DNA of 64,000 nt, from contig OZ038527.1 in NCBI GenBank assembly GCA_964036665.1, forward strand, positions 16,142,221 to 16,206,220. The letters run 5' to 3'. The notes under the pieces are model-generated. The model did not search any database, was not told the DNA's origin, and saw only the letters and a list, made by a program, of their open reading frames with translations. The translations under genes and the position numbers were made by a program. This document shows positions 46,701-56,874 of the stretch, piece by piece. Origin of the DNA: Gordius sp. MW1. Taxonomy: Eukaryota; Nematomorpha; Gordioida; Gordea; Gordiidae. Position 1 is the stretch's first letter; each line of letters begins with the position of its first letter.

Positions 46701-49700
46701 GGGATCTATTGTTAAGTCCGAGGTTGCAAAAATGGTTATTAGCGCTGGGAAATTTCAATGCAACCTTTAAATACCGCAAAGGTAAGTCAAATCACTTGCC
46801 AGACACATTATCAAGACTGGGAAACGATAATGATGACCTAACTTTCGAAGAGTTAGAGGGAGAAAACTTCGCGGAAATAAATGTAATAACACAAAATTGC
46901 GGTGATGTCGATCTTGCAAAATTAGTGATCCAGACTTAATTTTGGTGTTAAATTACCTGACGGGAAAAAGTACACTGGAAACGGTACCATCTTCTTATCG
47001 AAGCGTGATAAACGAACTGGAGGTCAACAACAACGTGTTAATACGCCACGAAAATATAGTAATTCCGTCTGTGTTGCGACCTCAGGTACTCGAATTACTT
47101 CATGCAGGTCATACGGGCATAGCCAAGATGAAAGGTCTAGCGAAGAGACACGTCTGGTGGCCCAAGATATCACGAGATATTACCTTGTTCGTGGGACAAT
47201 GCGGAAAACTTGCCAGGACGCCAAGACACGACAAGAAGGCGAGATGGCCGTCCACAAAACAAGTTTGGGAAAGAGTACACCTGGACTTCTTTGATTTTGA
47301 AGGGAAACGATACATTATTCTCGTAGATGCGCACTCAAGTTGGGTTGAATATAAACAAGTAACAAGTTATCTACGGAAGTAGTGGTCGATTTCTTAAAAA
47401 ATCTTGCAGGTGCGTATGGTATACCGAAGAAGATTGTATCCGACAACGGCACAGCTTTTGCCAGCGTCGAGTTCAAACAATTTTGTAGTAAATGGGGAAT
47501 ACAACATTTACTTACACCTCCGTATCATCCGAGTACGAATGGACTCGCGGAAAGGCACGTGGCGGTGGTTAAACGGTGGTTGAAAAACGCTAAGGTCGAG
47601 AAGGACGGGACTTGGCTCTATCGACTTTACCACAACCGCGCCAAGGTTCCCTTCTCGGCAACCGGTTAGCCAAATATTCCTGGGCCGTTTACCACACACG
47701 CCGGTTGATACGATGCTACAATCCGTACGATTGGACACTACATCACAGGGCGATTCTAAATTTAAAATCGGTGATGCTGTGTGGGCACGAAATTATATAG
47801 GAAAAGAGAAATGGTTAGAAGCTAAGATCCTATCTCAAAAGGGTACTAAAATGTAGGAGATAGAGGTGCTAGCTTCTCCGGGTAGACACGTACGGCACGT
47901 GGAACAATTACGTCATAGATAATGGATATGATAATCTGTTTATATTTTATCTAGATGGAATATAGAACGGAATGGGTGATCGTAGAAGTGCGTTCAAGAG
48001 CACTTGACCACGAACGTAGGGGGCGGCCGAGACCGATAGTGTTTGAGGTCCGGGAGCGACGGCGCATGGAACCCTACGTTAGCGTGCGCCACGAAAACAC
48101 CCATACAGAAGAAAGGGCGGCGGACAGGCACAGAAGGTCAACACGTCAGGAAGCGGCGAGACTCAATGCGGGCAGGCAAAACAACGCGGTACGCAGACAC
48201 CGTGGCCAATCCCGAGGTTTAGCCGGACGAGTTGACAGGGGACAGCGTCAGACTGTGGTCTCGCAAGCAGCCCGTACCACAACAACACAACGTACGCAAA
48301 ACAACCAGAGACGTCACGAGGGGAGGACAGAAGAAAGAAGAAGGTCACGTGGTCCACAGGCAGGACAGCCGGTGACGATAAGACAAACGAGAGCGTTCTG
48401 CGGGGGATGCAGAAGCTGGCACCGAATGCCGATGTGTAGGCGGGATCCAATCCAGGCCAGCAAGGCAGGAAAGGACGATACCGCCAGTAGAATCGGTAGT
48501 CTCGGTGGAGTCGATAGCGCCGGAAGTCACGATGACAACGATGGAACCGGAACGTGTGGAAGAAGTTACCATGGACACCAGTCAGGCCGTGATCAGCCCT
48601 GAGGAAGAGATGGTATTATTGATGGGAAATACTCCAGGGCGGGATAGCACGGACCGGGTGGTCCCTCATTTTGAAAGGATGAGGTGTGAAGATCTGTAAC
48701 TTCTCCATGCAAGAATTTGTATTATAAGTTGTATTATATAAAAGTAAATTATCGACATTGTAACGGATTGACGAATACAGATCTTTATCTTTTTTATCTT
48801 TACAGCTGTATCATTGTTGTTACGTATTTCTGATATCATTTTGGATATATATAATAAATTTTGTGCACTAGATTAGCGGTCTAACTTGATAACTGTCGGT
48901 CCATCTTGATAAGTATATAAACAATTAACGACGCACAGAACATAATAGTTTTGCTGAATTCGTCCAAAATCCAATTAAAGATTTCAATTATTCTTTACTA
49001 AAGTTGAGTTTAAAAAAACAAATACAAAAACATCACAGTACTCTATCTTTCATATTTCCCATTACAAACTACTGATAGACAAAATTTAAGAGATTTATTA
49101 GCAGGAGCATTTAAAAGTATTATTAACGAGGGACAAAATTTAAATTTAATTAAAGCTCCCATTTAATTCCATATCGAGATTACCATGGATAAGCAATACA
49201 TGTTGGGATTAAAGTCAGATCCTAGGGCTAAAGGGATGTTGTGTTGTATCATTTTACGAACGGGAGGCGCTTGCAATTTGAGGAGATATTGGGTAGTAGG
49301 AAGTAGGACGACTACCGATTCGCTATTGGCGAGGGCATCTATGCCCTCGTTGCTCACATTCTCGACATGGCTAACGCTGCACCTTCCCAACTTTTCCACG
49401 AGCTACGTGGCGAAACGATGATAAAATTAAAACACAAAAATCAGCCAGATTATTTTTAAGGATTTATTATTGGAAGTATTTAAAAGTAAATCACTATATC
49501 CCCGATAATAAATCCTTACAAAATATACTTTAGAGAGTCAACATTTTATAGTAAGTGAGACTCTGGGGTCTATGTGATGTGAACCTGGGCGCAGCCAGGA
49601 CATGAATTAGAGACGGGTAATAATGATTCAAAGAGGGGCCAAAAAATGTTTTTTGAAATTCTTTCAATAATTTTAATAAATTTCAAAGAATTGGAGGAAT

Positions 49701-52700
49701 TAGCAGGACCCGTCCCCGACCCCCTGGCTAAGCCCATGAACATAAACCCACACCTTCTGCATAAAAATAGTCTTAGTCTAATAACGCTTATGAATTACTA
49801 ACAATTAAAATTAAATTCAGTAATAAAATAGAGCGATGTTGTTCGCTTAATTAAAACTGAAAGGAATATATGATGCATATAACCTCGCACGCCCCGACGT
49901 GGCTCAGTTCATCGGCGTGATAATTGAGATTCCAACCAAATCCTTTGGCCCGTTGCAAAATCTTAAGCGTATTTTGGGGGTTAAAATAGCCGGTGTCACA
50001 AAATACGTCCACGTTATCCACCCTAATGTCGTGGTTGCGACAAGCTTCCTTGATGAAAGGCAAATCTTCCGTCACTATTTTGTCGGCGAAATTATCCGCT
50101 GTAAATCCTCTAAGAAATAGATAGGGAGTTTACAGGTAGAAAATGCTGCATTCAAAAGGATCTTAGCTATTATCAAATTTTACTAAAGTTAATTCCTGAT
50201 ATTATGGTATTTGGTAAATTAAATAGGCGGAGCAAAATATCTGCGAAATTTCGGGTTTTAATAAAATTTGCTAAGTTAAATATGATTAAATTAGTTCTCA
50301 GTTTATGATTAGATGCTAAGTCCTTTTAAAAATTTGTAGCATATTTTTAAATTTGCGAAAATATTGCCTGTTTTATTATTATTTTACGAGTAAATTTTAT
50401 AAACCTTTAAATTAAAATTGTTTAGGAATTATACTGATCATTGTTAATCTAGATTTTTATCATCATCTTATATAAAAAGCGAAAGGCAAAAAATGAACGA
50501 CATATAAAAAATTGGCTATAAAAGAAAGTGCGGGATATTTCTCTACTTACGAAAAAAAATAATTTAAATTAATTTAAAGCTATATTTATTACATAAGAAT
50601 AAATTTTTTATTCTTCTTCAATAAAAAGGGTTAAAATTTCCAATCTATAAAACTTAGCATTTCTTAAAAAAAAAAATTACAAAAAACTTACCATTTTTAC
50701 TAAAAAACGTAACATAAAATACTTGCCATTTCAGTCTACTTGGTATCAATAATCCCTTGAATGAATGCTAAACTAAAACGCTTTTTTCAATAGATTTATC
50801 ATTTTTAAAATCTCCCGACAAAAGTTAAACTTCAAAAACAGCCTTATTGCCCTTTAAATAACATTCTTATAACTGATTATGTTTTTGAATTTTACAAATA
50901 TGTGTTCAAAAAATGTAAACATACTGTACTGAGTGATAAATAAGTTTTTTTTTATCTAATATAAAATATACAGCAAAGCATTATTAAAAACTCGGGCCTT
51001 CGGCCCTCGTGGGAAGGGGGAGAAGGGAAGGGAAGAGGGGAAGGGAAGGGAAGGGAAGAGGGGAAGGGAAGGGGGGACGACTCATCTGTACTTCGTATAA
51101 ATGTATCATATTTGCTATGCAATTTATGGGCGAGAAAGGTGGGAAGGGGCGAGAATGCCTATAGGGGGGTATTAAATGCCTAATGATTATTTAATTATTT
51201 ATACAAATTTTCCATTATAGGCAAAATGTAATATAGGCAAAATGTAATATAGGCAAGGGTTAGGGTTAAATTTAGTGTTTGCTTCTAGTTGCGTATTACA
51301 TTAGTTTTTATGGCCTTTAGTGATTATGGGTCTAACAAACATTATATTATAAAACAACAAAATGTTAAGAATTTGCAGAATTGTTGGGAGAAATTTTTTG
51401 TTGAATTTGAACAATTTTTAATTAAAAAAATCAAAAATTTGGCCAATGGATACTTTTTCTCTATTGGTCAGTACCAACAGATACTCTATAAGTCAATGAT
51501 AGCCAAAAAAAACGGAAAAAAAAATTTTGATGCTCACTTTGGCCAATGGTCATTTTTTTCCATTGGTCAGCAGGCAGCACACGGTAAAAGTGGATATAAA
51601 TTCATAAGAGTAAAAAAAACGAAAAAAAAATTTTCGAATCACATTTTGGCCAATGGTCATTTTATTCCATAGCAGCCAGCGGACGGCCAAAAAGTCATAA
51701 TAGCAATGGTAGTAACAGGGACAATCATAATAGTCAAAAAAAAACGAAAAAATAAACTCCGATTCACATTTTGGCCAATGGTCATTTTTTTCCATTGGTC
51801 AGCAGCCAGGACACGGTAAAAGTGGATATAAATTCATAATAACCAAAAAAAAAACGAAAAAAAAGTTTTCGAATCACATTTTGGCCAATGGTCATTTTAT
51901 TCCATTGGTCAGCAGCCAGCGGACGGCCAAAAAGTCATAATAGCAATGGTAGTAACAGGAACAATCATAATAGTCAAAAAAAAACGAAAAAAATAATTTC
52001 GATTCACATTTTGGCCAATGGTCATTTTTTCCATCGGTCAGGAGCCAGCGGACGGCCAAAAAGTCATAATAGCAATGGTAGTAACAGGAACAATCATAAT
52101 AGTCAAAAAAAACGAAAAAAATAATTTCGATTCACATTTTGGCCAATGGTCATTTTTTTCATTGGTCAGCAGCCAACGGACGGCCAAAAAGTCTTATTAT
52201 CAATGATAGTAACAAGAACAATCAGAAGAGTCAAAAAAAACTCCGGGATTCTAACCCAAAAACTAGTTAAATTGCATAGCAATTAGAAGTAAACAACTTT
52301 TATTTATGTTTATTATATAACATTGGTCAGCAGCCAGCGGACGGCCAAAAAGTCATAATAGCAATGGTAGAAACAGGAACAATCATAATAATAAAAAAAA
52401 ACGAAAAAAATAATTTCGATTCACATTTTGGCCAATGGTCATTTTTTTCATTGGTCAGCAGCCAGCGGACGGCCAAAAATTCTTATTATCAATGATAGTA
52501 ACAAGAACAATCATAAGAGTCAAAAAAATTCCGGGATTCTAACCCCAAAACTAGTTAAATTGCATAGCAATTAAAAGTAAACAACTTTTATTTATGTTTA
52601 TTAAATAACTAGTTAAATTGCATAGCATTAAAAGTAAACAACTTTTATCTATGTTTATTATATAACAAAAACTAGTTAAATTGCATAGCAATTAAAAGTA

Positions 52701-55700
52701 AACAACTTTTATTTATGTTTATTATATAACTAGTTAAATTGCAAAGCAATTAAAAGTAAACAACTTTTATTTATGTTTATTATATAATAGATAATTTAAC
52801 AAATCTTATATATAACACACCGAGGGAGATAGAGATGAGGGGTGGGGCACCTCTTATGCATGAGATAGAGATGAGGGGTGGGGCACCTCTTTCTCATGCA
52901 TTAATTTAAAAAAGCGATAACCTAATATACCCAATGCAAATAGATAGGGAGGACAACGGACAACGGACTACCAAAAACGAGCCCATAAATTGCATAGCAA
53001 TTAACAGTCATTATCATACGAATTCTGAGGTAAAAACATTAACGATACTTAGTCCAAATGAACCTTGGCTATTTAAAATGGCTAGCTTCCCAACCCTTAT
53101 CTTAAAAAGCATTTGGTTTTAAACCATTGTTAACACATTCAAAATATTTTTAAAAACCAACAAGTGTCTTTAAACCAGTTTGATGATAATTTGCAACAAG
53201 AAACATTTTCCATCTCATTTTAAATAGCATTGGAGTAAAAATACTTTGGCACGGCGTGGGCTCCGAGATAAGTTATGGAGAGATCGAGGGGGATGCTATC
53301 GCTAACTTGTTTCAGAAGTTGCAGGAGACGCATCTCATTCTCAAGGATCAACCCGTAGCCGCTGCAAAATATGCAAAAAAAAAGATTGCAAACTATTATA
53401 TAGTAATTTTTTTAATTAATATTGCTCTATTATTAAAATTAAACTTTATTTGAGCCTATGACGCATAATATTGTTTAAATTGTTTTATTTAATATCGAGA
53501 GTGATGAAGGGGTTATGCGATTTTCAAGAAATTTTGGGGAAAAGCTGCCTATATATTGGCATGATTAAAGACAGCATTTTTAAACTGAACTTTCCCGGAC
53601 CTAGATTATGGGTATAAAACTTATATAGCGTTGAGAAATTTATCATAAATTATTATATACACAATATCGCTTCTAAATTATATAAAAGTAATTCGGAAAA
53701 TAAGGTTCTTTATTTAAAAAAATCTCCAATAGCTGTTTGTCACACTAATGTGGTCAGGTTTTTTATATATTTAAATGAGGGGTGACGCTCGCCTATTCAG
53801 GCCTGGCATCCGTGTTGTCGATTGATATATTTTACATCTTTTTGAAACAAGTGCTGAAAGCGGGATTTGAACCCACGAGCTCTTGTTCAAAGACAAAGCC
53901 TATACAGTCAAAACCGTTTAATTGCAAAGCCTTGGGCCTGGATTTTTTTTCGCGATTAACCGATATTTCGCGATTAAACGATGGAAATAAAAGTGTATGT
54001 ACATTATATTAAATATTCATTTCTTGCGCTTCGCAATAAAACGATATTTTATATAATTATCTGGTTGATTTAAGGACTCGAAAATGTTTGTGAATATCCG
54101 ATATTGTACTATTAAGCGATTTGTCAATAAACGATGTTTTTGTTAATATTATCGTTTAAAAAAACAAAATGGCGGTTCGCGATTAAAATTTTTTCGCGAT
54201 AATCCGATTTGCGATTAAGAAGTTTCGACTGTATCATCTATGCCCCCACGCCCTAGATTCTTTATTAAGGTCATAATATTTTTGTGGCTAAAAAGTTTAT
54301 TTTCACTATCAAAGTTACATAAGAGTATAACAAAAAAAGATGTATATTGATAGATACAATACAAAAATCTATATCATTATCTTATAAAATAGGCCATGAG
54401 GATAAAGAACTAAGTGTTGCCTTTTAAAGCAACAAAACTATCGGGCCTCCCTGCCCTCCTAAGACTAAACCCAAACCGGTTCAGAATTTTAACTAAACCA
54501 ACCTTATAAATAAAACATTTTATCGATAGAATATAATGAATAGTAAGTTATAATCAGCAAATATGAAGACACTATATCAATGTGGATTGATCAATCGTCT
54601 ATATTTAACACGATCCCAATTAAAAATCCAAATGAGTAATTTATCAATAGTTTTACAAAATTGATGCAAGTAAGGCTGATGCATGGGTTTTACAATTTCT
54701 ATAATAACTCTTCCCCGAATAAACCGAACAATGTATATAATACATCAAGTCCAATCTTGTTAGGGTTTGAAATTGTTTAATTAACCAACTCGACGTTTCA
54801 CAATCAATATAGGCAATCAATCAGGGTATTTTAATTAAAGCAATAAAGTATAATACACGTTTAAAGAATAGTGAAATATTTTCAGGCTTTGCCCTCAATT
54901 AAAGCTAATAATGTAAATTGTATAAATATACTTAGAAAAACTTTCTTTTTTTTGTAAAATTAGACAAACACAACTGACACCTACATGGGCGTAGCCAAGG
55001 GGGCGGGCAGTTCTAAATCCAATAATTTGTTAAAATTTATTAAAACTATTACTAAAATTTAAAAAAATGATTATTTTGCCTCTCCCTAAATCATTACTGC
55101 CCCCCTCTAATTCCAATGATGGTTGCGCCCATGGATAAACCATAAATTCAAATGAATAGCAGGTATTGCAAAAACAGAAATGAAGTTAGATATCAAGCAA
55201 AATATTATTTAAAAAATATACAAAGTATTTTATCGATCCAAATGCAACAGTCTATTTCACGATCGAAATTTTGCACTTTTATAAATTTTAACTTGCCACT
55301 AATTTGCTAAGTTTTCAAAATTTCAAGTTCAAAATTAATTTGATCCAATAATTATAATATAGATGATATAATGAAGAAGGAATTCAATGCTGAAATCTAA
55401 GGAGGAAAAGGGATAAATAAGAAAAAGACATTCTATGGACCCCAATTTCAATAGTAAATTATCTCTTGATGTTAAAAGGAATCTAGTTCACAGTGCAGAG
55501 ATATTCTAATTTGTTCCTCTTTTACAAAGCGGGGAGGATTATTCCCACAGTCCATAAAGGTAACTCAAGAAATCCTATATGCCATGAACACCCTAATACT
55601 TCAAATGAAAAAACCTACATATCAATTCAACCCCTGGAACTAGCTTCCCCAGAACCCATTTTGCAACATCCACACCCTCTATATTTCCCCTACTGACAAT

Positions 55701-56752
55701 TTCCACCCCATCTCACCTTTACAGCTAGCCCGCTTCACGATATTATTGAAAGTTACACATTGTTAATGGAGCACATTAGTTTCAATACTTTTTTAATTTG
55801 TTATAGAATACCTTTTACACTCAACAACTGTTGTGCCTGATTTCATCATGTGAAAAAGTCTATCTTTGAGCAATGTCATTAATTCGTTATCTGTGGTCAT
55901 GTTAGTTTCATCAACGGTTTTCTCTATGCCTCCTCCTGCCTCCATAATTTCATTGTAAGTAGCTCCTCTTTGCTATTATTAAGGTAATAATGTAAAACAA
56001 CAAAGCATATAGGTCCATATATGCTTATTATATCTTTATTTAAATAGATTCAAAATAATAGTAAAATAATTATCAATTTGAAAAATTAAGGACCAATAAT
56101 TTTAAAAATTTTAAAAGTCAAAAAGTAAATTTATTCATTATAATTTATTAGTTAAAAATGATAAATTTATAGAAATTGATTTAATTTTACATATGGAATA
56201 TACACATAATTTAAAATAAAATTGTTATATTTTTAAATTTACATAAGCCTGATGCAAAAATATTGCCTTCTTACTTTCATAGCAAATTCATCAACCCTAT
56301 CACAAGACCATATAGGATGGGTGTGGGCATCAATTAAACCTATTGTAAAAATTTATTAGTTTATTGTGTTACAAAATTATATAATATAGAAATTCATAAC
56401 ATGCCTGGAACCAAAACCATTCCTCGTGCATTTATGCAATCATCAAAAATAGCAAATCTAAATTTGGATGCAATCTCATCATCATAGTCAACTGCCTCAA
56501 TAATTCCTTGCCTAATACGATTAAAATTAGTTGCCTTTAATGGTTTTTGGATAATCCTTTAAGCAATAAAAAATATTACATATTAATGACTATGGATATT
56601 CCAATTTTATCGCCATTTGCATCCAATTTTTCATTTATGACAATGATGTTAGATTGGTCATATCCTTTTAAGCATGTCTCACCCTTTTCACATATTTTGA
56701 CTACCTGTTTGGCCGAATGAATAAGTATATTATGAGTCGTAGGACGCGACAT
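37495..56752 (-). CDS. AMDHD1: Imidazolonepropionase (amidohydrolase domain-containing 1)
   Basis: Third enzyme of histidine breakdown: it opens the ring of 4-imidazolone-5-propanoate to N-formimino-L-glutamate (EC 3.5.2.7) in the cytosol, between urocanase and formiminotransferase. Nine exons (56752-56580, 56511-56405, 56339-56275, 55972-55812, 53361-53245, 50109-49884, 49402-49184, 43513-43353, 37723-37495) join in phase to about 485 codons. Family marks in order: N-terminal QVVKICEKGE; metal-binding LIDAHTHPIW and EFAMK; AGGGIEKTV; GTTVVECKSGYG; AHAVPKG; VDVFCDTGYF; metal His in NYHADEL; SHVEN; LLPTTQYLL; catalytic-metal Asp in LGSDFNPNMYC; NAAASL; GSLENGKYGDVLVL; WEHLIYQFGNHDHL. All are close to the vertebrate AMDHD1 type. 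The protein is longer than the usual ~426 residues, mainly through a polar C-terminal extension of about 50 residues. The start is the ATG at 56752. Intact; introns 5, 7 and 8 are swollen by repeats. Confidence 0.95.
37769..38390. mobile_element. hAT MITE, TIR TAGAGACCTGCA
   Basis: Inverted ends TAGAGACCTGCA / TGCAGGTCTCTA, perfect 8-bp target duplication CATGGCCT (37761-37768 and 38391-38398). Subterminal GGCCCGGGCCCGG arrays match those of 8680-13114, so this is a short relative. In AMDHD1 intron 8, only 45 bp from exon 9. Confidence 0.93.
38477..40224 (+). repeat. Modular non-coding repeat, copy A
   Basis: The head TAATTGCTATGCAATTTATG starts a fixed order of blocks: GTCCGTTACCC...; two GAGGTGCCCCACCCCTC boxes; AAATAAAAGTTGTTTAC + AATTGCTATGCAATTTAACTAG boxes; about seven tandem 108-130 bp units each with GACCAATGG...GACCATTGGCCAAA; CTAACCCTAACCCT; GGCATTTAATACC; polypyrimidine; and a terminal hairpin GGGCCGAAGGCCC. 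No real coding frame; the open frames across it follow the repeat. In AMDHD1 intron 8. Confidence 0.85.
40225..43005 (+). repeat. Modular non-coding repeat, copy B (direct, adjoining copy A)
   Basis: Same block order and same termini as copy A, with more of the 108-130 bp units (about eight to nine between 40790 and 42725), extra AACTAGTT boxes, and a tRNA-like insertion at 42535. It ends at the GGGCCGAAGGCCCGAGTTTAT hairpin. Confidence 0.83.
42535..42606 (+). ncRNA. tRNA-derived sequence (His-like anticodon), probably pseudogene or SINE head
   Basis: A-box-like TGGTATAGTGGTTA (42542), B-box GGTTCAAGTC (42585), and GTG at the normal anticodon position (34-36) with flanking TTGTGAA, followed by a T run at 42608, a Pol III terminator. 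The acceptor and T stems do not pair properly, so a working tRNA-His is unlikely. Confidence 0.5.
43353..43513 (-). CDS. AMDHD1: AMDHD1 exon 8
   Basis: PIAMHMAVVLLGMSMEEALV, NAAASL and GSLENGKYGDVLVL. Donor G|GTAATG, phase 0 to 2. Confidence 0.94.
43680..43908 (+). repeat. 5' LTR
   Basis: 229 bp, begins TGTGAAGATC and ends CTTGATA, with a TATATATAATAAA stretch near 43845. About 98-99% identical to the 3' LTR. Confidence 0.92.
44388..45071 (-). other. Antisense open frame inside the LTR element
   Basis: A 227-codon frame on the strand opposite to pol, in the place where gag is expected. Its composition looks coding: a leading LIDAPTDITEIVAEIHRLE, then a basic/acidic low-complexity zone (KGTRKKKDPPKTRGRGK). 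The opposite frame is Ser/Leu-rich and looks like its shadow. It may be an inverted gag-like segment, a nested insert, or a true antisense gene. No domain is identified. Confidence 0.55.
48685..48911 (+). repeat. 3' LTR
   Basis: 227 bp, same termini as the 5' LTR, preceded by GAAAGGATGAGG (polypurine-tract candidate). Confidence 0.92.
49184..49402 (-). CDS. AMDHD1: AMDHD1 exon 7: catalytic Asp
   Basis: CSVSHVENVSNEGIDAL, VVVLLPTTQYLL and LALGSDFNPNMYC with the metal-binding Asp. Phase 0 to 0. The following intron holds the young LTR element. Confidence 0.95.
49585..49738 (+). mobile_element. CATGGGCGTAGCCAG MITE copy
   Basis: CTGGGCGCAGCCAGG at the left and CCTGGCTAAGCCCATG at the right. 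Body AATAATGATT..AATAAATTTC as in the family. In AMDHD1 intron 6, which is only 481 bp long. Confidence 0.82.
49884..50109 (-). CDS. AMDHD1: AMDHD1 exon 6: metal-site His
   Basis: VDNVDVFCDTGYF and NLNYHADELSHVGACE, the strand-5 metal-ligand His followed by the substrate-contacting Glu. Phase 2 to 0. Confidence 0.95.
50110..50984. other. AMDHD1 intron 5, proximal part
   Basis: AT-rich, no recognised feature. Confidence 0.4.
50985..53003 (-). repeat. Modular non-coding repeat, copy C (inverted)
   Basis: The reverse complement of copies A and B, with both termini present: CTCGGGCCTTCGGCCC at 50991 and CATAAATTGCATAGCAATTAA at 52984. It includes the AGGGTTAGGGTT motif, about eight GACCATTGGCCAAA-type units and the GAGGTGCCCC boxes. 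In AMDHD1 intron 5, hence on the other side of exons 6-8 from copies A and B. Confidence 0.87.
53245..53361 (-). CDS. AMDHD1: AMDHD1 exon 5
   Basis: GYGLILENEMRLLQLLKQV and YLGAHAVP. Acceptor TTTTGCAG, donor GTATTT. Confidence 0.94.
53850..53904 (-). ncRNA. tRNA-like 3' half, split by a MITE
   Basis: Minus strand: GAGCTCGTGGGTTCAAATCC then CGCTTTCAGCA. It contains a perfect B box (GGTTCAAATCC) within a pairing T arm (CGTGGG/CCCGC-like). The MITE at 53905-54231 interrupts the rest. Pseudogene or SINE piece. Confidence 0.45.
53905..54231. mobile_element. pogo/Tigger-like MITE
   Basis: Inverted ends CAGTCAAAACCGTTTAATTG / CAGTCGAAACTTCTTAATCG flanked by TA (53903-53904 and 54232-54233). The CAGTCGAAAC start and CGATTAA-rich arms are typical of pogo-type elements. 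Many CGATTAA/TTAATCG repeats lie inside and there is no transposase. Confidence 0.8.
54984..55133 (-). mobile_element. CATGGGCGTAGCCAG MITE copy, inverted
   Basis: CATGGGCGTAGCCAAGG at the left and GGTTGCGCCCATGG at the right, arms swapped (C-rich side CTAATTCCAATGATGG at the right). In AMDHD1 intron 4. Confidence 0.85.
55134..55811. other. AMDHD1 intron 4, distal part
   Basis: A plus-strand frame of 67 codons at 55493-55696 is open, but nothing in it is recognisable and the gene is on the other strand. No other feature. Confidence 0.4.
55812..55972 (-). CDS. AMDHD1: AMDHD1 exon 4
   Basis: GATYNEIMEAGGGIEKTVDE through GTTVVECK. Phase 0 to 2. Confidence 0.94.
56275..56339 (-). CDS. AMDHD1: AMDHD1 exon 3: H-x-H metal site
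   Basis: A 65-nt exon with LIDAHTHPIWSCDRVDEFAMK, the first zinc-ligand motif of the amidohydrolase fold. Donor GTAAGA. Confidence 0.93.
56405..56511 (-). CDS. AMDHD1: AMDHD1 exon 2 (ends at a GC donor)
   Basis: It encodes QGIIEAVDYDDEI ... GMVLVPG. Acceptor CGTATTAG. The only in-phase donor is CCAG|GCATGT, a GC-AG intron of 65 nt. An upstream AG at 56557-56558 would leave a 23-nt intron and was rejected. Confidence 0.85.
56580..56752 (-). CDS. AMDHD1: AMDHD1 exon 1
   Basis: It starts MSRPTTHNILIHSAKQVVKI, the N-terminal beta-sandwich strand. Donor AT|GTAATA, phase 2. Intron 1 is 68 nt. Confidence 0.88.
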
Positions 56753-56874
56753 AATTTTATTGAAATCACATGTTTTTAACCAAGTTGTATTTACGATACA
56801 TCTTAATATGATACATCACATAGGTCATATTGGCTTACTTATAATTTGCTTACCATTTAATAAAGTGTTGGAAT

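Larger units (their letters stand above)
43680..48911 (+). mobile_element. Ty3/gypsy LTR retroelement, young insertion, broken
   Basis: Two LTRs (43680-43908 and 48685-48911), 5-bp target duplication AGTAT (43675-43679 and 48912-48916), a primer-binding site TGGTGTCAGAAGTGGGAT just inside the left LTR, and a purine run before the right LTR. Parts in order: gag region (about 44.0-45.2 kb, see the antisense entry), reverse transcriptase with YYLDDVLV (about 45.4-46.15), RNase H (about 46.35-46.85), integrase with zinc-finger region, HLDFFDFEGK, SDNGTAF and HPSTNGLAERH (about 47.05-47.9), and a downstream Arg-rich region with CGGCRSWHRMPMC (47.95-48.6). The protease is not recognised. Coding regions are interrupted several times, so it looks dead although recent: the LTRs differ by about three substitutions and one 2-bp indel. 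It lies in AMDHD1 intron 7 in antisense orientation to the gene. Confidence 0.93.

Noticed and set aside
56557-56579. A 23-nt intron 1 in AMDHD1
   Set aside because: Too short for the spliceosome; a better acceptor at 56512-56513 gives a 68-nt intron in the same phase and a closer match to the family.
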